From positions 930,001-994,000 of the forward strand of contig CAVWLO010000002.1 of NCBI GenBank assembly GCA_963755985.1: 64,000 nucleotides of DNA. The letters run 5' to 3'. Under the pieces are notes generated by a model. It had not been told where the DNA came from and ran no database searches. It was given only the letters and a program-made list of their open reading frames with translations. Both the position numbers and the translations under genes were made by a program. Origin of the DNA: DASXMT01 sp963755985. Lineage in GTDB: Bacteria; Actinomycetota; Acidimicrobiia; Acidimicrobiales; RAAP-2. This document shows positions 19,251 to 26,666 of the stretch, piece after piece (position 1 is the first letter of the stretch; each line of letters opens with the position of its first letter).

Positions 19251-19968
19251 CCCCTCCGCCTCTCTCGTCCCCCATCGCACCGACAGCGGCCTGAGCGGCC
19301 GCCTGCTCGGCGTCCTTTTTGGATCGCCCCTCCCCCACGCCGAGGTGCTGGTCAGCAACGTACACCGTGGCCACGTACCGCCGGGCGTGATCAGGGCCCT
19401 TGGCCACGATCTCGTAGCGGGGGACGCCTCGTCCGTTGCGCACGGCCTCTTCTTGCAGCCGGCTCTTGAAGTCGAACGCTCCTGGGCCGGCGATGGCCAG
19501 CTCGATCCTGGTGGCCAACAGGGTGTAGACGAGCTGCCTGGCCTCCTCGAACCCCCCGTCCAGATAGACGGCACCGATGACCGCCTCGATGGCGTCAGCC
19601 AGGATGGACTCCTTGGCCCGGCCGCCCGAGCTGTCCTCGCCCCGCCCCAGCCGCAGATGGGGGCCGAGGCCGATCTCGACGGCCACCTCGGCCAGCACGC
19701 GGGTGTTCACCACCGACGCCCGCACCTTGGCCATGCCCCCCTCGGCCAGATCGGGGTAGGTGCCGTAGGTGTGGTCGGCCACGACCAGGCCGAGCACGGC
19801 ATCGCCCAGGAACTCGAGCCGCTCGTTGGACGGGACGCCGCCCTGCTCGGCGCACCACGACCGGTGCGAGAGAGCCTGGACCAAGAGACCGGCATCGGTG
19901 AATCGGTACGCGATGCGCTCGACGAGGTGCTCGACCAGCGGCTGTGCCGGTTCGGCGACGTTCGTCAC
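19243..19968 (-). CDS. rnc: Ribonuclease III
   Basis: The product has 241 aa. The endonuclease domain shows the signature NERLEFLGDAVLGLVVAD and the second metal-binding segment SILADAIEAVIGAVYLDGG. The dsRNA-binding domain at the C-terminus carries FKSRLQEEAV and GRSKKDAEQAAAQAA. RNase III processes rRNA precursors and double-stranded RNA. It starts at GTG 19968, nine bases after the acpP stop. Confidence 0.97.
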   Translation of the reverse strand: MTNVAEPAQPLVEHLVERIAYRFTDAGLLVQALSHRSWCAEQGGVPSNERLEFLGDAVLGLVVADHTYGTYPDLAEGGMAKVRASVVNTRVLAEVAVEIGLGPHLRLGRGEDSSGGRAKESILADAIEAVIGAVYLDGGFEEARQLVYTLLATRIELAIAGPGAFDFKSRLQEEAVRNGRGVPRYEIVAKGPDHARRYVATVYVADQHLGVGEGRSKKDAEQAAAQAAVGAMGDERGGGDA

Positions 19969-19977
19969 CGTCGGGGC

Positions 19978-20274
19978 TCAGGCCCCTTCGAGCTTGGCGT
20001 GGACGTAGTCGACGGCATCCCGGACGGAGCGGAGCTCCTCGAGGTCCTCGTCGTCGATGCGGAACCCGACAGAGCGCTCGCCCAGCTCTTCCTCGAGCGC
20101 CTCGACCAGCTCAATCAGGGCCAGCGAGTCGGCATTCAGGTCCTCGGCGAACGAGGAGGACTCGCTGATGCCGGCGGGATCGATCTCCAAGATGTCAGCA
20201 AGCAGGTCCCGGATCATTTCGAACACCTGCTGGCGGTCGAGCGGACCCTTCTCCACGTGGGTCTCTGCTGGCAC
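19978..20274 (-). CDS. acpP: Acyl carrier protein
   Basis: The product has 98 aa. The phosphopantetheine serine lies in AEDLNADSLALIELVEALEE, and the fold is strongly acidic as expected. It carries growing acyl chains in fatty acid synthesis. GTG at 20274 is preferred because AGGAGA sits at 20278-20284 on the complementary side; it gives an N-terminus about 15 residues longer than typical ACP. In many actinobacteria acpP follows plsX directly, whereas here they are separated by about 7.6 kb. Confidence 0.92.
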   Translation of the reverse strand: MPAETHVEKGPLDRQQVFEMIRDLLADILEIDPAGISESSSFAEDLNADSLALIELVEALEEELGERSVGFRIDDEDLEELRSVRDAVDYVHAKLEGA

Positions 20275-20466
20275 GGCATCTCCTGGGTCTGGTCGGGCAC
20301 ACGTGCCCGTTCGGCAGGGCAATGATACCGGAATCCGTGGATACGGCTGGCCATACGGGCCATATCACCAGGTCAGAGGGGTGGGCCCCCGATGGGTCCC
20401 AATGCTCGCTCGTTATCTTTTACATGTTTTCTTGTCTCATGGATGTATTTGTTCATGAGCAGCCAT
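20275..20466. promoter_or_regulatory. AT-richer intergenic island upstream of acpP
   Basis: Bases 20395-20460 are much richer in A/T than anything nearby (ttatcttttacatgttttct and neighbours). An inverted repeat ctcatg/catgag forms a possible hairpin at 20436-20459, and TATCAT on the minus strand (20322-20327) is a possible -10 box. The acpP-rnc-mutM-smc operon starts here, so this is the likely promoter region; its AT content also marks the junction of the accessory insert. Confidence 0.45.
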
Positions 20467-21168
20467 TCAGCGGGACCTGGCTGCAGCCCCCAACGGTGGT
20501 CCTGCTCTGCTGTCGGCTCTGCTGTCGGGCTTCGCGTCGGGAGGGTCGGACAGCGCCGTGCGGATCAGGTCGACCAGGGCCGGACCGGCCTTCGCCACCG
20601 AGCCACAATCGAACGGCGGCTGGGGGTCGTACTCGATGGCCAGCTGGATGGCCTTGGCCACGCCCTCGCCGGCGATCAACTCGGCCAGGCTGAGAGCCAT
20701 GTCGATACCCGCCGACACGCCGGCTCCGGTGACCACCTTTCCCTGTACGACGACCCGCTCGGTGACGTAGCGGGCGCCGAATGACTCGAGCAACTCGGTG
20801 GCACTCCAGTGGGTCGTGGCCTCCAGGCCTTGGAGCAGGCCGGCGCCGCCCAGGAGGAGCGAGCCGGTGCACACGGACGTCGTCCACTGCGTCGACTCGT
20901 GCACCCGCCGGATCCAGCCGGTCAGCTCCGGGTCATGCATGAGGCGCCGGGTCCCCGGTCCGCCCGGGACGACCAGGACGTCGCAGCTGTCCACGTCGAC
21001 CAAGCGGGCGTCGGCCGTGATGGCCAGCACACCGGTGTCGGCCCGCACCGGCCGGGACTCTGTTGCCGCGAAGAGGAGCTGGGCATCGGGCAGGCGTGAC
21101 AGGACCTCGTAGGGCCCGACGGCATCGAGGGCAGTGAAGCCTTCGAAGAGGGGAACGACGATGCGCAC
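20467..21168 (-). CDS. DJ-1/PfpI family protein (isonitrile-hydratase-like)
   Basis: The product has 233 aa. The class I glutamine-amidotransferase-like fold is seen in VVPLFEGFTALDAVGPYEVL, VLVVPGGPGTRR and the nucleophile elbow TTSVCTGSLLLGGAGLLQG, where Cys lies at about residue 99. THWSATELLESFGARYV and AGVSAGIDMALSLAE follow, as in isocyanide hydratase (InhA-type) proteins. A Ser/Ala/Arg tail of about 25 residues has no domain. The neighbour GlxA-type regulator carries a homologous domain, so both may respond to the same small molecule. It starts ATG at 21168. Confidence 0.85.
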   Translation of the reverse strand: MRIVVPLFEGFTALDAVGPYEVLSRLPDAQLLFAATESRPVRADTGVLAITADARLVDVDSCDVLVVPGGPGTRRLMHDPELTGWIRRVHESTQWTTSVCTGSLLLGGAGLLQGLEATTHWSATELLESFGARYVTERVVVQGKVVTGAGVSAGIDMALSLAELIAGEGVAKAIQLAIEYDPQPPFDCGSVAKAGPALVDLIRTALSDPPDAKPDSRADSRAGPPLGAAARSR

Positions 21169-21189
21169 GGGGGTCTCCTTCAGGGGGTC

Positions 21190-21253
21190 GGTCAGGGGCT
21201 GGATTGGTCAGGGGCTGGTTTGGTCAGGGGCTGGACTGGTCAGGGGCCGGGCT
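21190..21253. repeat. 16-bp tandem repeat at the 3' end of the GlxA-type gene
   Basis: Units ggtcaggggctggatt, ggtcaggggctggttt and ggtcaggggctggact lie at 21190-21205, 21206-21221 and 21222-21237, with a degenerate fourth at 21238-21253. The array spans the stop codon (21224-21226) of the regulator, so its last residues (APDQSSP) are repeat-encoded and the rest is intergenic. Confidence 0.85.
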
Positions 21254-22267
21254 CGGGTGCCCGGCGTCGGCAGGGCTGAAGTGGCGGCGGTACTCGCCCG
21301 GGGTGACCCGAACGGTCCGCCTGAACACTCGGTGCATCGTCTCGACCGTCCCGAAGCCGCAGCTGCTGGCGACCTCGGGCATCCCGCAGGCCGTGGTCTC
21401 GAGCAGCCTCCGGGCCGCCTCGACCCGGACCGACTCGACGTAGGCCGCCGGCGGCACCCCCAGCTCCCGGCGGAAGACACGGGCGAAGGTCCTCGTGCTC
21501 ATCCCCACCTGCTCGGCCATCCTGGTCACCGAGAGGTCATCGGCGATGTGATCGGCGATCCAGCCCTCGAGATCCTGGAGCGACGACCGCTGGGGGCGTT
21601 GGGCCGCGAGCTGGGCGCTGAACTGGGCCTGGCCCCCCGGGCGCTGCACGAACAGCACCAGCCAGCGGGCGACCTGGCGGGCGACCTCGGACCCGAGATC
21701 GTCCTCGACCAGGGAGAGGGCCAGGTCCATGCCCGTGGTGACCCCGGCGGACGTCCACACGTTGCCGTCCCGGACGAAGATCGAGTCCGGGTCAACGGTG
21801 ACGGTGGGGAACGACCGGTCGAGCAGGGCACTCGAGGCCCAGTGCGTGGTGGCCCGCCGCCCGTCGAGCAGGCCCGCCCGGGCCAGGAGGAATGCACCGC
21901 TGCACACCGACGTCACCCGGCGCGAGCGTCGGGCCGCCGAGCCGATCCAAGCAACCAGCCCTTCGTCCCGGACTGCCTCGGCGGTGCCGATCCCCCCCAC
22001 CACGACCAGCGTGTCGATCGCCCCCGCCGAGCGGGCGACAGAGCCCTGAGGAGTGACCTCGAGACCCCCTGACGACCGGACGGGCCGACCATCGACAGAC
22101 ACCACCTCGAGCTGATACGGCCGATCCCCTTCTGCGTCCGACGGGCGGGTCGCGCCGTGATCGAGTCCCGCCGACAGGCGGTTGGCCATGGCGAACACCT
22201 CGAGGGGACCGGTCAGGTCCAGGATCTGGAGGTCGGGGTAGACGACGAAGACGACGCGTCGGGGCAC
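21224..22267 (-). CDS. GlxA-family AraC-type regulator with DJ-1/PfpI sensor domain
   Basis: The product has 347 aa. Residues 1-190 form a DJ-1-like domain (VVFVVYPDLQILDLTGPLEV, VVVGGIGTAEAV, SVCSGAFLLARAGLLDGRRA), where the nucleophile cysteine is retained. An AraC helix-turn-helix pair follows at about 225-330 (LSVTRMAEQVGMSTRTFARV, ACGMPEVASSCGFGTVETMH). Such regulators usually activate nearby genes in response to a small nitrogen or amino-acid-derived ligand. GTG at 22267 is preceded by GCGGAGGA. It is divergent from the ATP-grasp operon, across a region with three copies of a 17-bp repeat. Confidence 0.9.
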   Translation of the reverse strand: MPRRVVFVVYPDLQILDLTGPLEVFAMANRLSAGLDHGATRPSDAEGDRPYQLEVVSVDGRPVRSSGGLEVTPQGSVARSAGAIDTLVVVGGIGTAEAVRDEGLVAWIGSAARRSRRVTSVCSGAFLLARAGLLDGRRATTHWASSALLDRSFPTVTVDPDSIFVRDGNVWTSAGVTTGMDLALSLVEDDLGSEVARQVARWLVLFVQRPGGQAQFSAQLAAQRPQRSSLQDLEGWIADHIADDLSVTRMAEQVGMSTRTFARVFRRELGVPPAAYVESVRVEAARRLLETTACGMPEVASSCGFGTVETMHRVFRRTVRVTPGEYRRHFSPADAGHPSPAPDQSSP

Positions 22268-22344
22268 GGGACGATCCTCCGCCCAACCTGGCTTGGCTGC
22301 AATGACAGATACATGACGATTTCTGCCACTCGGCCTCCGAGCGT

Positions 22345-22395
22345 CGCACCCTCATACGGTTCGCACCCTCATATGGTTCGCACCCTCATACGGTT
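22345..22395. repeat. Three 17-bp direct repeats in a divergent promoter region
   Basis: cgcaccctcatacggtt occurs at 22345-22361, 22362-22378 (one change, ta to tg region) and 22379-22395. It lies between the regulator start at 22267 and the ATP-grasp start at 22455, so it is well placed to act as repeated operators for the divergent AraC-family regulator. No binding data are visible; the role is inferred from position. Confidence 0.75.
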
Positions 22396-22454
22396 CACGA
22401 CGCAGTAACACTCCGGCAATCTGTCCGACCCAACCACGTCGTAGAACAAGGATC

Positions 22455-24095
22455 GTGCAGGGTGCGACGCCAGTGACCGCGTGTGGGCACGGTCCCGGTA
22501 CCCCGTCCGGGCCGGCTGGAGTCGACCACGACCTCGCGTGGCCCACGTATCGCCCCGGGCCATTTCACGACGAGCTGGTCAACCGGGGCGGTTTGCCCCG
22601 ACCGGTGGCCGAGGCCCTGTGGCGCAGGATCGCCGCGCTCGGTCCAGAGTCCCTGGTTGAGAGGCAGGCCGCCGCCGATCGGGAGATGCGAGCCATCGGG
22701 GTGACCTTCACCGTCTACGACGACGGGAAAGGGGTGGACCGGGCCTGGCCCTTCGACGTGATCCCCCGGGTCATCCCGGCCAACGAATGGCATCACATCG
22801 AGACGGGCCTGGTGCAACGGCTCTACGCCTTGAACCTGTTCATCGATGACGTGTACCACGACCAGCGGTCGGTGAAGAGCGGCCTGGTCCCACCCGACCT
22901 GGTCGCCGGGTCGCCGACATTCCGAAGGGAATGCATGGGCATCGACCCACCGGGGGGGATCTGGGCCCACATCTGCGGCAGCGACCTGGTCCGGGACGCA
23001 GACGGGACCTTCTACGTCCTGGAGGACAACCTCCGGGTCCCGTCGGGGATGTCATATCTGCTCGAGAACCGCATGGTGGCCAAGCACGTCTTCCCCGAGC
23101 TGTTCCGGGACTACAGCATCGAGCCGGTCGACCCCTTTGTCGGCCAGATGGTGAACCTGTTGTCCTCGGTCTCGCCGTCTCCCCGGGAGCCCACCATCGT
23201 CGTGCTGACCCCGGGCGTCCACAACGCCGCCTACTTCGAGCACGCCTTCTTGGCCCAGCAACTAGGGGTCGAGCTGGTCGAAGGAAGTGACCTGGTCGTG
23301 CTCGACGACGATTGCGTCTACGTGCAGACGATCGAGGGTCTGGAGCGGGTGGACGTCATCTACCGGCGGGTCGACGACCTGTTCCTCGATCCCGAGGTAT
23401 TCCGCTCCGACTCGCTGATCGGCGTGGCCGGCATGGTCCGCGCCTGGCGGGCCGGACGGGTGGCCCTGGTCAATGCCCCCGGGGCCGGGGTGGCCGACGA
23501 CAAGGCCCTCTACGCGTTCGTCCCTGACATCATCCGGTACTTCTTGGACGAAGAGCCCATCTTGGACAACGTGCCGACGCTTCGCTGCGCCGACGAGGCC
23601 TCCCGCGAGTACGTGGCGGCCAACCTCGGCTCCCTCGTGATGAAGCCGACGAACGGGTCGGGCGGTGCCGGCATCGTGATCGGGCCCCAGGCGACCGCGA
23701 GTGAGCTGGTCGACACCGGACGGCTCATCGAGGAGAACCCTCGGGGCTGGGTGGCCCAACCCGTGCTCTCCCTGTCCACCGCCCCCACGTTGTGCGACGG
23801 CCAGGTCGTGCCCCGCCACGTCGACCTCAGGCCGTTCACCTTGATCGGCCCGGACGGCGCCTACGTGACCCGGGGCGGCCTCACCCGGGTGGCCACGGTC
23901 GAGGGTTCGCTGGTCGTCAACTCGTCCCAAGGAGGGGGGAGCAAGGACACCTGGATCGTGGATCCAGACCTGTCAGGGAAGCGCATGGTCGACGGCGGAC
24001 GGGAACCCGACCTCCCTAGGGCCGCAGGACCAGCCCAGTCCCATGGGCCCGGTCCAGCCGATCGCCCGTTCCACCGCCTCGGCCCAGCCCAGTGA
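22455..24095 (+). CDS. Circularly permuted ATP-grasp type 2 protein
   Basis: The product has 546 aa. Conserved elements of the DUF404/DUF407 (CP_ATPgrasp_2) family are visible: YALNLFIDDVYHDQ, FYVLEDNLRVPSGMSYLLEN, VVLTPGVHNAAYFEH, LVMKPTNGSGGAGIVIGP and RHVDLRPFTLIGPDGAYVTR. These proteins are predicted ATP-dependent carboxylate-amine (peptide) ligases. The gene heads a cassette with alpha-E and transglutaminase genes, as in the predicted amidoligase/peptide-modification systems. GTG at 22455 is used, with AAGGA a few bases upstream; GTG at 22473 is possible. The last 20 residues are Ala/Pro-rich, and the stop lies in a tandem repeat. Confidence 0.9.
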   Translation: MQGATPVTACGHGPGTPSGPAGVDHDLAWPTYRPGPFHDELVNRGGLPRPVAEALWRRIAALGPESLVERQAAADREMRAIGVTFTVYDDGKGVDRAWPFDVIPRVIPANEWHHIETGLVQRLYALNLFIDDVYHDQRSVKSGLVPPDLVAGSPTFRRECMGIDPPGGIWAHICGSDLVRDADGTFYVLEDNLRVPSGMSYLLENRMVAKHVFPELFRDYSIEPVDPFVGQMVNLLSSVSPSPREPTIVVLTPGVHNAAYFEHAFLAQQLGVELVEGSDLVVLDDDCVYVQTIEGLERVDVIYRRVDDLFLDPEVFRSDSLIGVAGMVRAWRAGRVALVNAPGAGVADDKALYAFVPDIIRYFLDEEPILDNVPTLRCADEASREYVAANLGSLVMKPTNGSGGAGIVIGPQATASELVDTGRLIEENPRGWVAQPVLSLSTAPTLCDGQVVPRHVDLRPFTLIGPDGAYVTRGGLTRVATVEGSLVVNSSQGGGSKDTWIVDPDLSGKRMVDGGREPDLPRAAGPAQSHGPGPADRPFHRLGPAQ

Positions 24096-24164
24096 GACAC
24101 AGCCCAGTGAGACACAGCCCAGTGAGACACAGCCCAATGAGACACAGCCCAATGAGACACAGCC
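24085..24164. repeat. 15-bp tandem repeat spanning a stop codon and spacer
   Basis: Five units of cagcccagtgagaca or cagcccaatgagaca run from 24085 to 24159, with a partial copy to 24164. The TGA stop of the ATP-grasp gene (24093-24095) lies in the first unit, and the alpha-E ribosome site begins 30 bp after the array. In the alpha-E frame the array reads (S/N)ETQP, but it is upstream of the preferred start. Confidence 0.9.
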
Positions 24165-24207
24165 CGAGGGACTCGCCCCAGATACCCGCCCCAGGGAGGA
24201 GATGAGG

Positions 24208-25188
24208 ATGCTGCTCGCACGGATGGCCGAGGCCGTCTACTGGGCCGGTCGTTACCTCGAACGGGCCGAGTGCACGGCCCGGATCATCCAGGTCCACGTG
24301 GATACGCATATCGACCTTCCCGTCGGGGAGGACGTGGGGTGGGAGCCGCTGTTGGCCATCGCCGGTGTGGATGCCACAGCACTCCTCGAAGAAGCCGGGA
24401 CCAAGTCGGCGCCGGTGGCCCCGACCGAGGCGGATGTCATCGAGTACCTGCTCGTCGACCAGGCCGGCCATGCGTCCATCCATGCCGCCCTGACCGCGGC
24501 CCGGGAGAACCTCCGCTCGGCCCGGGCCGTGGTCCCGCGAGAGGCATGGGAGGCGTGCAATGACCTGTGGCTCTCCTGCGGTGACGAACGCGAGCAGGTC
24601 CGGTTCCGGGACGGACGGGTCCAATGGCTCCGCCGGGTGGTGGCCGGGTGCCAACGCATCAGTGGCGTCCTGACGGGAACCATGAGCCGGGACGAGGCTC
24701 TATCGTTCTTGCTCATCGGACAGAACCTCGAACGAGCCGACCTGACCTCACGCGTCCTGGACGTCCGCGCCGACAACCTGCAGCCCCGCCGAGGAGACGA
24801 TCCCTACGAGGCGGTCCGCTGGATGGCCGTCTTGCGGTCGCTCGCTGCCTACCAACCGTTCCGCCGCGCCATGCCGGCGCGGCCCCAGGCCGGGTCGACG
24901 CTGCGGTTCCTGCTCCAAGACGACCGGTTCCCGCGGGCCGTGGCCGCCTGCCTGAGTGAGGCTCGATCCCACCTCAAGGGCCTGGCCCGGACAGAAGGGG
25001 CACTGGAGGCCTGCACCAATGCCTCCATGGTGGTGGCCGCGGCACCGGTGCCCCGGCTGACGCTCGGTGGCCTGAGCGTGTTCGTCGACGAGCTGCAGGC
25101 CGCCTTGACCGAGGTCCACGACCAGATCGACCGGACTTACTTCCACCCGAAGCTCACCCGTTGGCAACCCGAGCACGCCGTCTCGTGA
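24208..25188 (+). CDS. Alpha-E domain protein (DUF403)
   Basis: The product is a 326-aa all-helical protein. The opening AVYWAGRYLERAECTAR is the hallmark of the alpha-E family, and NLERADLTSRVLDVRADNL repeats the theme later. Alpha-E proteins are found almost only beside circularly permuted ATP-grasp and transglutaminase-like genes and are thought to be partner or scaffold proteins. The ATG at 24208 has GGAGG eight bases upstream; ATG at 24202 in the same frame is too close to it. The gene overlaps the transglutaminase start by four bases (25185-25188). Confidence 0.9.
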   Translation: MLLARMAEAVYWAGRYLERAECTARIIQVHVDTHIDLPVGEDVGWEPLLAIAGVDATALLEEAGTKSAPVAPTEADVIEYLLVDQAGHASIHAALTAARENLRSARAVVPREAWEACNDLWLSCGDEREQVRFRDGRVQWLRRVVAGCQRISGVLTGTMSRDEALSFLLIGQNLERADLTSRVLDVRADNLQPRRGDDPYEAVRWMAVLRSLAAYQPFRRAMPARPQAGSTLRFLLQDDRFPRAVAACLSEARSHLKGLARTEGALEACTNASMVVAAAPVPRLTLGGLSVFVDELQAALTEVHDQIDRTYFHPKLTRWQPEHAVS

Positions 25189-26072
25189 TCTACGAGGTGA
25201 CCCACCGGACCGCCTACCGCTACAGCGAGCCCGTCGACCGTTGCCGTACCGAAGCGCACCTGCGGCCCCGGGAGACGGAACGGCAACACTGCCTGGCCCA
25301 CACCGTTGACGTCGTGCCCGCCCCGGTTACGTTCTCCGAGCGGCTCGACTACTTCGACAACCCGGTGTGTGCCTTCTCGGTGGAAGGCCCGTTCGACGAG
25401 CTGGTGGTCACCTCGACCAGCCAGGTGTCGATCGCCGTCCGCTCCCCCCTGCCCGAGTCCGGCCCCACCTGGGAGCAGGCGCGAGACGTGCTCGGGTCCG
25501 ACCTGGGCGACGACATCCTCGACGCCCGGCAGTACTGCTACGACTCGCCCCTGGTGACGACCACCGGAAGGCTGGCCGAGTACGCGGCGTCGTCGTTCCG
25601 GGTCGGGCGGGGACTGGTCGACGCAGTGACCGACCTGACCGAGCGGATCTTCCTCGACTTCATCTATGCCCCGGGCTTCACCACGCTCGCCACTCCCCTA
25701 GACGACGTGCTCACCTTCCGGCGAGGCGTCTGCCAGGACTTCGCCCACCTTGCCATCGGATGTCTCCGTTCGGTGGGGCTGGCGGCTCGCTACGTGAGCG
25801 GGTACATCGAGACGCTGCCGCCGCCCGGGGAGGAGCGGATGGTGGGTGCCGATGCCTCCCACGCCTGGCCGTCGGCGTTCGTGCCTGGCTGGGGCTGGTT
25901 CGACATCGACCCCACCAACGACCAACTGGTCGGCTCTCGCTACATCACCACGGCTTGGGGACGCGACTACTCGGATGTCTCACCGGTCAAGGGCATCGTC
26001 TTCGGCGGGAGCGGCACCCAGACGCTCGACGTGTCCGTGGACGTCGCCCGCTCCGTCACCGTGCCGAGCTGA
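25185..26072 (+). CDS. Transglutaminase-like cysteine peptidase
   Basis: The product has 295 aa. The N-terminal beta domain opens VIYEVTHRTAYRYSEPVDRC. The papain-like core contains the catalytic cysteine in RRGVCQDFAHLAIGCLRSVG, the histidine in GADASHAWPSAFVPGWGW and the aspartate in FDIDPTNDQ. The family pairs with ATP-grasp/alpha-E modules and may cleave or transfer isopeptide bonds made by the ligase. GTG at 25185 overlaps the alpha-E stop by four bases. No signal peptide is seen, so it is likely cytosolic. Confidence 0.92.
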   Translation: MIYEVTHRTAYRYSEPVDRCRTEAHLRPRETERQHCLAHTVDVVPAPVTFSERLDYFDNPVCAFSVEGPFDELVVTSTSQVSIAVRSPLPESGPTWEQARDVLGSDLGDDILDARQYCYDSPLVTTTGRLAEYAASSFRVGRGLVDAVTDLTERIFLDFIYAPGFTTLATPLDDVLTFRRGVCQDFAHLAIGCLRSVGLAARYVSGYIETLPPPGEERMVGADASHAWPSAFVPGWGWFDIDPTNDQLVGSRYITTAWGRDYSDVSPVKGIVFGGSGTQTLDVSVDVARSVTVPS

Positions 26073-26186
26073 CAGCCGCCTCCACCAGGCCAGGCCCCTC
26101 CACGGCTGCAGGCGGTCCGGAGGTCGGCCCGCTCCACGGTCCGGCCAGGACACGCCGATGCGTGGGCGCGGTCCGGGCGCACGCTC

Positions 26187-26582
26187 CTAGGCGTTGACCA
26201 GGCTCCCGGCCGCCATGGCCAGGTACTCGAGGAGCTGCTCTTCGTCCTCGGGCTCCATGCCCCCGGCCCGCACGGCCACGGACATGTGCGCCAACCAGGC
26301 CTTGGCCTCGGCCGGCCCGATGGCGAAGGGCATATGGCGTATCCGCAACCTGGGCGCGCCCCGCTGTTCGTTGTAGCTGGCGGGGCCGCCCCAGTACTGC
26401 ATCAGGAACAAGGCGAGGTGTTCCTTCGACTCGGTCACGTCCTCGGGGTACATGTGGGTGAGCAGGGGGTCGGTGACCACACCGGCGTAGAACCGGTCGA
26501 CCAGGTCGACGAAGAACCGCTCGCCTCCCCACCGCTCGAACGGCGTCGGCTCGCCCTCACCTCTTCGTCGGCGGATCTGCAC
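26187..26582 (-). CDS. Group II truncated hemoglobin (GlbO-like)
   Basis: The product has 131 aa. Features of the trHbO group are the B10 tyrosine in DRFYAGVV, the CD1 region HMYPEDV, the E-helix HLALFLMQYWGGPASYNE, the proximal histidine in RIRHMPFAIGPAEAK and the G8 tryptophan in KAWLAHM. Group II globins bind O2 or other diatomic ligands and help with oxidative and nitrosative stress. GTG at 26582 is the start, in a divergent gap of 84 bp with the acyl-CoA dehydrogenase gene. It converges with the transglutaminase gene. Confidence 0.9.
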   Translation of the reverse strand: MQIRRRRGEGEPTPFERWGGERFFVDLVDRFYAGVVTDPLLTHMYPEDVTESKEHLALFLMQYWGGPASYNEQRGAPRLRIRHMPFAIGPAEAKAWLAHMSVAVRAGGMEPEDEEQLLEYLAMAAGSLVNA

Positions 26583-26666
26583 CCGATGACTGTACGTCGC
26601 CGGCGATTAGCCTTGGCCGCGGTCGGGGGTCATGTCGCACCCACCGACGAACCTGGGAGGCCCACC

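Noticed and set aside
14676..19469. Long plus-strand open frames opposite smc and mutM (up to several hundred codons)
   Set aside because: They are frame shadows of GC-rich genes: no ribosome site, no recognised domain and complete overlap with well-supported genes.
20436..20459. Hairpin ctcatg/catgag as a terminator of the DJ-1 gene
   Set aside because: The stem has only six base pairs with half A/T content and a 12-nt loop, too weak for a terminator.
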